From Cyathus striatus (lineage: Eukaryota > Basidiomycota > Agaricomycetes > Agaricales > Nidulariaceae), in NCBI GenBank assembly GCA_025738555.1, contig JAOVFP010000002.1, forward strand, positions 3,906,001 to 3,970,000: a stretch of 64,000 bases of DNA. The letters are read 5' to 3'. Within the stretch, counting starts at the first letter, position 1; each line of letters starts with the position of its first letter. Shown one piece after another: positions 45,675 through 57,663 of the stretch. A model generated the notes under the pieces. The model searched no databases. It was not told where the DNA came from and worked only from the letters and a program-made list of their open reading frames with translations. The position numbers and the translations under genes are program-made.

Positions 45675-48032
45675 TTAACTCTTCGACATTCCAAAACTCT
45701 CCACGTGCAAAGTTACTGGAGCGACTCCTTTCAATGCGGCAGATGGCCCCGCGGGCCCTGCACTGAGAGCTTTGCGTACTGATTCAGTCAGCTTTGATGG
45801 ACCAGCAACTAGCGAATGCAAGACCATGATCGGGGGATTCGTTGATGATGGAGTAATCAACTTACCATCAACTGACACTGGCCCACGAGCCAGTAAGATT
45901 TCATCATGCAATATTCTTCTGATACTTGGCCTGCCGTGTATGAGCCGATACACCGGGGGAAGTTTTTTTTCTTCGGACACAATGAAATCCTTCTCCGACC
46001 CCGTTGAGAAAGCCGAGTCTTTACGATCGGACAGTAAGTTAGGGATCTGACAATCGGAACCAGTAATGTACACTCTCGGCTCGATTGACAAACGATTAGT
46101 ACTCAGTGATAGAGCTTCTATTAAAGTAGTTGAGATCCAGTTCAAGTGCTCTGTCGAGACATTCAGACCTGAGTGTAGTTATGCACACAATCATCGGCTT
46201 ACCTCCACTCCGCACCGCCCATATAAACATAATTCTTCGCGCTCTTGAGATTTTGCCTTGCGTATTTTCCCTATCGACGTATCAGAAACCTAACCCGCTA
46301 CTTATACTCGAGTATAGACACACCTGATCAAGTTCATGAAGAGTGGAAGAGTATAAGATATCCCAGATCCGCCTAGTAAAATGCTTTCAGAGTCTGAAAT
46401 AATAAGAATTGGATTTGATAGGCACTTACCGGCAACAAAAATACACGTGGAGTAATATGTTAGGTCAGGAGGACAGCCATATGGACCATCTAACAATGCG
46501 GGCACGCTCGTAGTGCCATGCTTCACTGCATGATCCTTAAGCTTCTGGGTAAAACCTCCTCTGGCACGAATCAAAAATACAAGTGCTTTATCCTTAGAGT
46601 TATCGATGTCCTCCGGAAGACTAGCAATACTGAACGGATGGGCTTCTGTCGGAACGGCACTAATTGTTGGCAAGCAAATATAGGCATGTTGACCGGGCAT
46701 CCAGGAAATCTTTCTGACAAACGTAACCCGCACAGTGTCTTGTGACAAAAGTTCGATCGTGGCACGAGTATACCTCCCGCCGGCACTCAGCCAACCCAAG
46801 TTGTTATAGAGTATTCTTCCGCCGCGCATTACTCGGTCTATTGCCCATATCAAAAAGGCAGGCCAAATGTAGTCACCGTAACTGCTTATCTGGTTAGAGT
46901 AATGAGAGACTAAACATATATACGATTGCTTACTTTTGTTCTTTAGCATGAAAATATCCGCAAACTAAAAATACCCTTAAAGAAGTTAGTAAGTTTATAA
47001 CTATCAATACAATTAACAACTACTCACAAGATCAACGCAATGTGAGATAAGAGGAAAAATTCAAATGCCGTATTTCTGATCGCCCTCGTCGATAAGAACG
47101 TTGCAAAGGTGAATGCGGCAAGTCCAACAGCACCAGAACGCATCCAGTTGTGCGAAAAGTCGAACTGCGGCGGCAATCTAAGATAACATAAGTTCGATAC
47201 TTTTAGATGGAATTATTGCAAATGTAGTTACCCGGATACTGTTCGGGTGATTGCGTGAAGCCAGAGAAGAACAAGATTTGTTCGCGCAGCGGCACGATGT
47301 AAGACATTCAACTAATCCGAGTCTCAGCAGCCACATCGACGTATTGGCTAATAGTAGATATATACCTTCTCGTGCCCAATACCCGTCATAACTAGCAGCG
47401 TAAGTTACAGGCCACAATGAATTTGCGAAAACGTACAAGAAATTACATTATTTTTTCCAGCTAGTGCCACAATCAATGGTAGCTGCGATGAAGCCAAAAG
47501 TGCCGCCCGGTCCTCATAGAAAACGGCGTTTAAGTCTCGAGCTAGTGAAAGGTAAGTAGAAGACATAATGAAAGAACGAGTGCTTACTATCGACAAGTAG
47601 CCAGATAAACATTGCTGTAATGTAAACGCAGATAAAACATAGTTCGGCGACCGAAGCAATAGCACCTAGGCCGATCGGTATGCTACAACGGAACAAACCT
47701 ATTTTGAAAAAAGTTTGCAGGCAGAGCCGAGTACGACGTATGAAGGACCTGTCAAACTTCCTGTCTACAACTTTTTCTATGTCATAATTGGACTTCGCGT
47801 CTGCAAGTTTTTGGACCTCGAAATTGGAACAGGAAGTCTCCTCTGCAGAAGATTTAATGCACACCAGAAACGCCCTGCGAATGAGCCAGCGAAAAGTACG
47901 GATGAGAGTGAAAAACAACAGGACGGAGGCAAGAAATATCCAGAGCTGCTTTACATGCTCCACTTGCTTTTGATTGCGTATAGCGCGATCAGCGGCAGTA
48001 GGAGTTGCAAGTACATGTAATTCAGACGCCAT
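45675..48032 (-). CDS. Ferric-reductase-like transmembrane oxidoreductase (FRE family)
   Basis: Start at 48032 (MASELHVLATPTAADRAIRN). Membrane part: KQLWIFLASVLLFFTLIRTF, SIPIGLGAIASVAELCFICV, ALLASSQLPLIVALAGKNNV and, after introns, LNVLHRAAARTNLVLLWLHA with His residues of the haem pair, then LSHIALILVFLVCGYFHA. FAD part: WMPGQHAYICLPTISAVPTE and EAHPFSIASLPE; NADPH part: GPYGCPPDLTYYSTCIFVAG, then GGSGISYTLPLFMNLIR. The C-terminus ends with LHVESFGMSKS at 45675. It moves electrons from NADPH across the membrane to extracellular iron or copper. About ten short introns; all keep frame by eye. Confidence 0.9.
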
Positions 48033-48562
48033 GTGAAACTCGAGATAGAAACTAAGGGCATAACTTCGAGAGGGAGAACATGGAGGTAGCCTTTTATTCG
48101 ATACATCTGTGAGCAAAGCATATGTCTATGACCATGTCCCCGTGGAGAGATTACATGCGTTGAAGGCTTATGATGCAATAAAGGCCTGTAGCAGGAAGCA
48201 CATGAACAGTGCTCGGAAAATGAATTGTATATACTCGGAAGATTAGGACCCAGCACTTGAAGAGAAACGTTGTGCTGAATTTCAGTGAAATCCATAGATG
48301 GAAGTGGTCGAAGAAAGAAACATTTAGGGGGGTAAAAAGACGATATGATCGGAAAAGACTCGGTCTCGAGGCGGATGAGGCTCGGATAAGCAGGATGGTC
48401 GAGGAATGAAGTCGGCTGAAGTCGGTGGCTAAGACGAGAAGCGGAGTTGGGGTTTACCCCGCACAGAAGAGAGCGGGGAAGAGGAGCTCCTTGGGGAAGA
48501 TAGACTTGGGCGATAAGGAACGGAAATGAATTGAGCAGGAGACTGCAGTGGCAGATGGCCAT
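47951..48562 (-). other. long open frame upstream/overlapping FRE start
   Basis: A 200-codon ATG frame (MAICHCSLLLNSFPF) overlaps the FRE first exon in another frame. Cys-, Pro- and Ser-rich, without known motif. It may be leader sequence or an alternative first exon; I do not call it a gene. Confidence 0.25.
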
Positions 48563-49182
48563 GGTAAGAATATGTCCGAATGTCGAGGATACAGAGTCAG
48601 ATGGGACGGAGTGCGCAGTGAGTGAACGGATGAGAGAACAAGACGAGACAAAATTAGAGAAATATTGGGAGGATGCACGAGGAGACGCAATGCCACGTAC
48701 GCTGGAGGAGATTAATAGAAAAGAGAGAGGATAAGGAGTGGTGACGGAGGAGCATAGATAGATAGCGGATACTTATTTTTAAAGATATATTTACATAATT
48801 ACATAAATAATTGATTTATGTGGTTAGTCATAAGGGAACAATAAGCAATGCTGGAGGGAATCCAACAGAGTACTTACGTCGTCTGGCTAGTTCGTTCGAA
48901 ATTTCAATAGCATCTGGCTTGTTCGATATGTGCTGTGCCCCGTCTCTTGCAACCACACCCACCCGACTCGCGAGCGACCAGCAGCTAGCACCGTTGTTGC
49001 CCAGGACGCTGCTGCGGCCGACGCTCCGATGGCACTCTGCGCTGGTCCGATGACAATGACTCGGACGTTCCTAATATATCGCCTTCCTTCGAAGCCATCG
49101 CAGGCATCATTGCGACAGAGCTCACCCACCATTCCACATCTGATTTTACCCTAGGTCTCTTCTTTTTTACTCAGCCCCTTGC
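48563..49182. promoter_or_regulatory. divergent promoter region FRE / aminotransferase
   Basis: No gene. An AT-rich stretch near 48770-48830 and a CT-rich leader before ATG 49183. Confidence 0.45.
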
Positions 49183-50935
49183 ATGCTTACGCGCGCTTGC
49201 TCCTCTGTCCTTCGCTTGCATCTATCCTCATCCCGTCTGTCTTTCTCAATGTCGACCAACCAGAACCCTGCCATCAACAAGGCTGATCGCACAAATCTAA
49301 TCCCCTTCTCTTCTCGTCTCAAAGAAGGCAGGGCTCTCGCCCAAGACGTCTGGTCTATCTTCAAGTATTTTCTTCCTTTCCTCATACCCTGCTGCCTCCG
49401 CTTATGCTCTCCATCCCAGTGCTGCAAACTTGCCTTCTGACTGTATCAACCTTGGCCAAGGCTACATGAACTTCGCCCCCCCAAAATGGGTTACCGATGC
49501 TGCCGAGGAAGCTCTCAAAACCATTGCACCCAACCACTATTCCCACCCCAGGGGCCGCATCCGTCTCAGGGAAGCCATCAAAACCTTCTATGGTCCTCAG
49601 TTTAACAAAGACCTTGATGTTGAGTCGGATATCCTTGTTACTAGCGGTGCCAACGAAGGTATGGATGGCGCTTTCATCTCTGCGGCCCATGTCTCTTACT
49701 TTTCACTGTCTTCCTTCAGGTCAATATTCCGTCTTTACTGCCTTCTTAGAGCAAGGTGATGAAGTCATCATGTTCGAGCCCTTCTTCGATCAATACCTCC
49801 CATCTGTTACCTTCAACGGCGGCAAGCCCGTGTATGTACCTTTGCATCCGCCTACAGATGTAACGGATAAACCGACTAGCAATGACTGGACCATTGATAT
49901 CGATGAGCTGAGGTATGTCTTATTAGTTACATAGTCTCGTTCCCCATCTGACTACCTTGCCTGTAGACGTGCTATTACCCCTCGAACCAAAATGATCATT
50001 GTCAACACACCTCATAACCCCGTTGGTAAAGTCTTCTCAAGAAGGGAGCTTGAAGATATAGCCGCTCTGGCGGAAGAATTCAACCTGTTAGTTATGTCAG
50101 ACGAAGTGGTAAGTGTTTTCTACAGTTATAAAGCTGTTTCGGGCATTTAATATTCTTGCAGTACGACTGTCTAGTGTTTGACAACAAGGAGCATGTTCGC
50201 ATTGCTAATCTACCAGGGATGTGGGAGCGCACGATTACCGTCGGATCGCTGGGAGTACGTATTTGCAACATTTCACTCAGTCAGCATTTGACCTCAGTTT
50301 TCAGAGGCTTTCGCCGCTACTGGATGGCGGGTCGGTTGGCTTATCGGTCCTGCGTCCATTATCCAACCGACCCTCGCGGCAACAACAAGAATCGTGTTTT
50401 GCACAAACTCGCCCCTTCAAGAAGCTGCAGCTGCTGGCTTGGAGCAGGCCAAGCAACGTAATTTCTTTGAGACGCAGCTTGCCGAATACGCAGAACGACG
50501 AGCAATCCTCACCGACGCATTCGATAAGTTAGGCTTAAAATATATAATGCCTCACGGAAGTTACTTTGTGCTGCTGGTATGCTTACTTTACTAAATCCAT
50601 CTGCCATCATGTTGTACTGATAATACATATAGGATATATCCAAAGTTCAATTTCCGGAAGATTATCCCTTTCCTTCAAGTGTGCTAGGCAGAGGAAGGGA
50701 TTTTAGGTTTGTGGCTCCTTAATATCCGTAATATTCAGATACTTACTGTATTCACAGAGCTGGCTGGTTTATTGCGATGGAAGTAGGTGTCTCGTCCATC
50801 CCAGTTAGCGAATTCTACTGTGAAGAGCACGCCAACATTGGGGAGGCTTATGCACGCTTTGCGTTCTGCAAAGATGTCGATACCCTAAAACGTGCAGCAG
50901 AACGCCTTCAAAGCCTTCGTCACTATATCAAGTAA
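49183..50935 (+). CDS. BNA3: Kynurenine-type aminotransferase (PLP class I/II), catalytic Lys not read in frame
   Basis: Two in-frame starts: ATG 49183 (MLTRACSSVLRLHLSSSRLS, a mitochondrial-type presequence) and ATG 49249 (MSTNQNPAINKADR). Core: NAANLPSDCINLGQGYMNF, HYSHPRGRIRLREAIKTFYG, LVTSGANEG, VIMFEPFFDQYLPSVTFNGG, MIIVNTPHNPVGKVFSRREL, LLVMSDEVYDCLVFDN, then ITVGSLG at the next donor and AFAATGWRVGWLIGP after the acceptor. The PLP lysine should sit between these (SLGKAFAATGW), but the donor exon lacks one base, so no in-frame splice yields it. The end is FYCEEHANIGEAYARFAF and TAA 50935. Probable role: kynurenine to kynurenic acid. Confidence 0.85.
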
Positions 50936-51006
50936 GAATTTATTTTGGGTTACGTTTATGCAGTGTAGACATAGAGTTATGCTGGAAGTATTATTTGTCT
51001 GTGGAT

Positions 51007-54000
51007 TTAGATTTTATCAAATATCACGTCAGCTATGTTGGATAGAGTTTCATATTTCGTTGTAGGAGTGAACCTATAATAGGATGGATTGCTAGCTACC
51101 CTCCGAGCAAGGAATGTAAATGAAAGAATATCCACAATATCCTGCTTGGTGATAGAAAATCCCTGATTGCGTTGCATTCTGCACCATTGCACCAGAACAC
51201 TGGTCTCAAGGAGCTGTGACTCAAGTGGCACACCATCATTCAAAAATCGAGTGATAGTATCCAGAGAGTCAGATTGGCAGAACAAGTGAAAGCGTCCAGA
51301 TCCTCTGTGGAGAACTGCCCGGCCTTGCATCCGAACGATCTCCGTAATCTTGAAATCTCGTATGCTCCGATCTGAGTTATCTTCATCGAAATGAACATAT
51401 TGAGTTCCCATCACAACGACAACTGCAGCACGAACAGGAACATTCCAGCAGCTATCTCGAGGAACTATCAGGACACGGATGATTCCTTCTGCGTATAGCT
51501 CAAGCATGACATTGCGATCATCCTTGTCAATTCCCGAGTGGAAAAATCCAACCCCCTTCGAAATAAAATCTAACAGTGATTGATCTTGCAACTTTTCAAC
51601 ATATCTTCCTAGATATGCTTCGTCAACATGATAAGGTAAGTAACCTTTAGTCGATTCGGTGTCCAATGCACATTGCGTAAGAAGGTTCAATGCGATAGGC
51701 CGACATTGAGCTCGAGATGGGATGAAAATCAAAGAACATTCTCCTTCCACGAGAGTGCGAATAGCAGCGTGAGCCGGTTTTGCCATCAACTTGAACAACG
51801 GAGGAGAATATGGAACGGTAAATGTTACAGTGGAGAAAGTGAGTGCCTGGTCCCGGTCTCGTGGAAAGAAACTGAATAATGCGGAGGGATCCACTGTCAG
51901 CCAGTCAGCCAAGTCTGATGCATTGTTTAACGAATTCGAAACCCCCAAGAATCTAGTGAGCTGACACTGTGTCTGGAACCGCAATAGGGATATGGCTAAC
52001 TCTGTTATGGAATCCAGGAGTTCCAAATTATCGCATAACACAAGATCCAGTCCGCCTGAAGGAGCCTGCCACTGTGTATCATATGATAATGATCTCAGCA
52101 AGACAGCTGGGGTAACTATACGAAGTATTGTTCTTGCAGGTTTTGTCAATGCGTTTTGGGTTGTGATGCATTCAAGAGGGATTCCCAGTGCCTTTGAGGC
52201 GGACCGTAGTTCAGGTAAGTTCTCCCCGTATCCCTTCGTAGTGGCAACGAGCATAGCCCATCCACCACGGGACTTGACCTTCATCAATGCAGTCCTAATG
52301 TCATAAATTATTAGTCAAAGGAAAATGGCCTTCATGGATTTAGTTTCGTACCAAACGGCAATTTGTGCCAGAGTTGTCTTTCCACTTCCGGTAGGTGCGC
52401 AAAGCAAAGCATGGTGCGTCGAGTTAACGAAGGTCCAAAATGCGTGTGTCTGCGTAGAATTAAACCAAGCAAAATTTTGCTTAACTGTAGAGCTCAGAAT
52501 GGAAGATTCGATGATAGAAGAAACTGGTAGCAATGGCAAATCTAGAGTATGCGTGCGGCAATCGACATCGGTCGGCATTACGATTGATTCGAATGAAATC
52601 ATTTCCTCGTACTCGGCCCCCAACCAACGATCAGATACCCATCGCACAGTTACAAATGGTGGCGGCTGGCCTCCCGGAACAGAAATAATGAAATTGGCAG
52701 TCAGAAACTCCACGTTCTGCCGAAACATCAAGTGAATTAATTGCAGGATATTCACGCCATGATGATCTTCAACCCATAACCAAAACGGTTCTGCACTATC
52801 ATGCACTTTCGAGCTCCACATAAAAGCTCGAACGACTCGAAGGGATATCTGTAATATGTCAGATCCAATGGGTCGAAGCTCGTAGTCAAATGTTACTGAA
52901 GGGAATTGCTGAGCAGCATTAAGAATCGCTTGACCATGAGTGTCATTCAAATGAACCAGTTCTCCTAGTGACTTCGAATCCAAAGTAGTTAATTCTGCGA
53001 CAGACCATTCGTCGGCCCATCGTTCCAAAGCATATAATACCTCGGGCTTCAACCGGAATTGTTTAAGAGGATGTTCGTAAGGCCAAAGTCGCTTTTCTAC
53101 AGCCTTGCTCATGTTCATCAAAGCCAAGGATACACTGGCCCATTTTTTGCTAATAGCAATCTCGAGAAGAGCCCGTATTATACGACCAGCATTCTGAGCA
53201 ACATATGCCATATCGGATATAAGAGCGAAATCGTCCACAGAAAAGCGAGAAATGAATGCTTGGAGCAGAATATTGACTTTCCCGTAGGTATTTTCAGTAC
53301 CGCCCTTGGAAATTATTAAATCGTAGAAGACTCGGCATTTTATATACATACCTTTACTTCGCAGGGAACGGATTTCATCAACTGCTCTAATTCATTTTGT
53401 TCGGAATCTCGAACTTGTATTTGATCAAACTACCAGCGCATTAACTGCAATTAACACTTGTGACTTAGCAGAACAGCGGTGAACGTACTTCCGTACTGTT
53501 GCTGAGCAGCGCGAGGACATCTGCCTGGGACATTTTCGGTCGAAAATTCTTGTTGAATATTTCCATAGAAGAGTGACGGATGTAGTACTTGGCAGCTATT
53601 GTACCCAAGTCCGTGCTCGTAAAGCTTTCCGTTGTGGGGTCGAATGCAATCATACAAGCTTGAGCAAGTTTCCGTGCATTGGCTGTTATAAACTTAGTTC
53701 GCATGCTTACAAGCGACGGGTCCTCTAATAAAGAGTCCACGGGGATGCCTGCACTTGCATTTTAGTTTCAGTTAGAACGAATATCATCAACATAAGTACC
53801 ATAAATGAATGGGTTTTTTCGCATTCTGACATATAAATATGTGTAGCCCAGCCAATCGACAGCATCTCGAATGTTAGCAACGGTTCCAAGTGATATCTCT
53901 GCGTTAAGTGAATCAATCATACCCTTGAGAAACCTATTGCATTATTCAAAGTCAGTGCCGAAGGATAGAAAAAATATGGCTTACTGTGATTCTATAGGAA

Positions 54001-56954
54001 TCTACTGATATATTGACGATTCAGTTATACGGCTGGTGTACAGAATTCGTACCTGTGACGTGACTGCATCTAAATAATGAGCCAATTTATCTTCTGTTGT
54101 GCATATATATCCCTCTCCGCTGGTTTCCAGTCCTGGGCGACCAGCTCGGCCAAATACCTGTAAAACATCGAGAACAGATAGATCCACAAATGAACCTTTT
54201 GAGCTGTCATAAATCTGAGTCCCTTTTATAATGACTAAACAATATTGCTTTAGGTAGGTCCTTGAAACAATGGAGAAGCACACACCTGCATGGGCTGGAA
54301 GGTTGATACCCCAGGCCAGCGTGGCTGTACAACATAATACCTGAGAGGTGTCATTAAGTAGTAGCGATCACAGAAATGCCTTTGACCTTGATTGCTCTGG
54401 CTTCGAACATTTTCTCCATCATATTACGATCTGACCTGAGCATTCCTGCATGGTGAATTCCAAATCCATTGTCAAACAAAAGCTTCATCTCCTTATTCTT
54501 TGATTCCCCGAGTTCTCTGCGAAACATACTCCATTGTGCATGATCCTGACAGCTGAACTCGTCTATATTACCCTCAGCAACGGCCATTTCTCGAAGAGTC
54601 ATCGCCGTCTTAACCGTTTCCTTCCGTGCATGTACGAAGACCATTACCTGATGACCTTGGTTGACCATTTCAGAGACTTTATGGAAAGTAGCATAGTCTA
54701 GATTTTTCTTTGACAACGCGCTTCCCGGTTTTCCCTTGATTCCAAGAAAATGCTGCTCCAGAGGAACTGGTCGGAAGGAAGAGTCGAAAAAAAATAAGCC
54801 TTTATATCGGGAAACACTGAAAAAGTCCATATAAGCGGATTTGTAGTGAAATATAAATTATCGGCTGACCGTAAGAAATCAGCTACATCCAGGTAATTGG
54901 GTAGGGTGGCACTTAATCCAACAATGCGAATGACAGATTGGCTCGACTCGACCTTTAATCTCATGAGTAGACTGTATCGTACAAATGTCAGTGAGTGTCA
55001 CCTGGCGAAGTGTACGGGCAATGATGGTCTCGATGACTGCTCCACGCTCTTCATTGAGAAGATGTACTTCATCGATGATAAGCAGCTTCAAGCTCTAAAA
55101 TGATTGTAATTGCTATCGCGGAGCATAGAACTGAAACCTAATTACAGATGCAAGATCCCCTTCGCCACTGGGTTTTCGAGTAACAACATCCCATTTTTCG
55201 GGTGTGGTAACGATGATTTGCGTTTGTGCAATTTCAGCCTTCGACAGTTGCATGTCACCTATGTCTCATACATAGATTGTTTAAATTAAATTAGCATATA
55301 AAACGTACCTGTCAATTCTCGAACTGTTATGAACAGCCATTTCAGTCTTTTCCCTAACTTTCGTACAATTTCGGCAGCTAAAGCTTTCATCGGAGCTCTG
55401 AGCAGGTCGAATACAGTTCAATTCGCAAGGAAAATTCACCTACACGTATATGATTTTGAAACTGTTGCGGTCAATTTTTGAGCGAATATCAGAACTTGGA
55501 GCTCTGTTGCAATGCTGATCAATAACGCGAAGGATAGTTAGCATCGCAACGTCTGTTTTACCCTTTCGCGCAAGTCAGAAAGGGAAATATCAACCTTACA
55601 AGCAAGGAACTTACCGCACCCGTTGGTGCTAACTCGAGTTATAAGATAGCATATTTAAAGATGAGAAAAAAACCTTACCACACACTAGCATGTTCTCATT
55701 GGATGAGTAAGCGATTGGATACACGATGGACTGTATCCGGTTAAGTGAAGCATAGCCCTACGAGCGTTTAATACAGTCAGAAATAAAATATTATGTAGCC
55801 TATAGACCTACCGGAAAACATCCACGAGCTAAGCTATCTAAAGCTGCGACAGGTACAAGTCTTTCATTTTGACGCGGTAGTACATCCTTCGAAGGAGGAA
55901 TAATAACTTCTTCATATTCCTGATCCGTGGGGGTCAGATAAAATATCAAGTGGCAGTTATTACTTACTTCAAATGTATTCCGTGACGTCCCCAGGGGCAG
56001 CAGAAACTTGCTACCGTACTGAGACAACATGTTTCCTTGTGAAATTGGTGTGGATGAATATACATGAGGTAGGGTTTCTAGTGGTTCTTCCTGTAATTCA
56101 TCAGTGATTTTAGCCTGGTACCGAGAAGTTTGGGGCTAGAACATACAGCGATTCCAGAAAATAGAGGGCGGGCAGCATTTTCTTTAAAAGTTTGCTCCAT
56201 GCGCTTTCGAGCGTTCTTAGATGATAATAGCCGCAAATCATCTATCGCAACAGCAAGAATTAATACATACACGAAATATATACGAACAATTGCCCTAAAT
56301 ACCATTGTCCATTTTAGTGTTCTTTAATCCTGTGCTTGCATCACTATGTATCTGCTTGTCCAGCTGACATACAACATAAGATTGAGGAATGTGACAATGA
56401 AGAATTATACCTCTTGCATTAGTGCAGGACGGTGCTGCATGATCTCCATGACAAGTTGTATGTCATCAAACCCAACTGCTTCCGCAATATCCTCTGCCGC
56501 CCCGTCATCTGTGCGACTGCTAGAGAGGATCGATGCGAGAGAATTCAAGAGGATATTTCCATTGTGCTTGCTGCCAAGAGCCGCCTCGGTCAGTATGTAC
56601 AATACTGATGTAGGATACTAAAAGAGCATCCACATACTTGCGAACCCTAGAAATTATAGAAGCCACAACTGCTGAATCGTAACCAGAAAAATGGTGATCT
56701 CCGTAAACATCAAGAATGGATGTCCACTGGTAGGGAGGATAGTGTTCATTTACAATCTCGGAGCCTTGCTCCTGACTAACGGCTTGGTGATACTTGATAT
56801 ACGAAACACTAAAAACACGACATGAACTTGGTGCAGTGCTATAATCATACGTACGAAGTACGAACCTATCCCATTCATCAAGGGCGTGTCTGTCTGCGAC
56901 TACATCTTGAGATGAACCCACCAAGAAATCCAGGTGATTAGCTAATTCAGCCAT
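51007..56954 (-). CDS. SLH1: Ski2-like DExH helicase, Slh1/ASCC3-type, lacking the second Sec63 domain
   Basis: Start at 56954 ([20 protein letters not shown]). First cassette: [30 protein letters not shown] (I), [15 protein letters not shown] (DEVH), [58 protein letters not shown] (VI). Winged helix and first Sec63 domain follow ([40 protein letters not shown]). Second cassette: [17 protein letters not shown] intact, but motif II reads [11 protein letters not shown], not DExH. It ends [17 protein letters not shown] and IADVIFDKI at 51007, just where a second Sec63 domain should begin. Slh1 splits collided ribosomes in the RQC-trigger complex. Convergent with the aminotransferase gene, 71 bp apart, so no C-terminal exon can be hidden there. 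Confidence 0.88.
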
Positions 56955-57010
56955 CAAGTTGTTTACTGTTGCGGTTGTAGATAAAAGACGATGCAGATGG
57001 CGTGTATTAC

Positions 57011-57404
57011 TATACTGTACTAATCAAAATACTTCGGCACCCTTATATGTGCGTGACAGGTCCAACCGCGGAACCACTTCGTCAGGTCGAAAATATCGCG
57101 TGACAATTTAAAAAATTCGGCATCTTCATGAGTAGAAGAGCCCCAAATATATAGCTCTCAAGTGTAATTAATTTATATGATGTCGTGGTCTAACGGTAAG
57201 TTGTATTTAAACACTGTAAAGGGCCAAGTTTGCGAAGAAAAATTGGAAAATCGTTAGTTCGAACCCTCTTCAGCGAAATTTTTATCCGTGACATCTCAGA
57301 CGTTCCGTCAGTTGCAGTTATGACGCGTGACAGGTACCAAATTTCGGCACGTCAGGTAGCTGTGTGACGCGTGACTGCCGAAGTATTTTGATTAGTACAG
57401 TATA
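57011..57404. mobile_element. intact 394-bp TIR element carrying tRNA-like Pol III unit (copy B)
   Basis: Perfect 29-bp terminal inverted repeats at 57011-57039 and 57376-57404; the outermost TA may be the target duplication, as for TA-targeting Tc1/mariner-pogo elements. Inside: GCGTGAC four times in one orientation (57051, 57098, 57325, 57369), box A and box B, and a T5 tract. No coding frame. It is closely related to the split copy at 38496-40393. It lies 56 bp upstream of the helicase start. Confidence 0.9.
57179..57283 (+). ncRNA. tRNA-like Pol III transcription unit inside the TIR element
   Basis: Box A TGGTCTAACGG (57186-57196) fits TRGYNNANNGG exactly; box B AGTTCGAACCC (57256-57266) differs from GGTTCGANTCC-type consensus at few places. 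Spacing is 59 bases, and TTTTT follows at 57279-57283. The 7-base acceptor and the T-stem cannot pair, so it is not a working tRNA but a tRNA-derived head as in SINEs. Confidence 0.6.
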
Positions 57405-57663
57405 TAACTTTCTAACTTTACGTAACTTACTGTAGTTAAGTACAGATTGTAAGTATTCTCGTTTTCCTTGCCAATGTATTAAAATAAATCTTTAATTAAT
57501 AACGTTCTAAAGCTATTACCTGTACCTTGCGGTTAATATCAAAAATAGTTATGAAATATGTAAAGTGAGCGAAAGGGGTATACGGTAAGGCCAAGTACTT
57601 ATATGACGTAGACAAATAAACTGCTGGAATGAATTAAGACGATCCCTTCGATAGAGTCCCCTG

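Noticed and set aside
47951..48562. Separate secreted protein gene upstream of FRE
   Set aside because: Overlaps the FRE first exon and has no family features; left as a low-confidence frame.
57179..57283. A functional tRNA gene
   Set aside because: Box A and B fit, but acceptor and T stems do not pair and no anticodon arm is evident; kept only as a tRNA-like unit.
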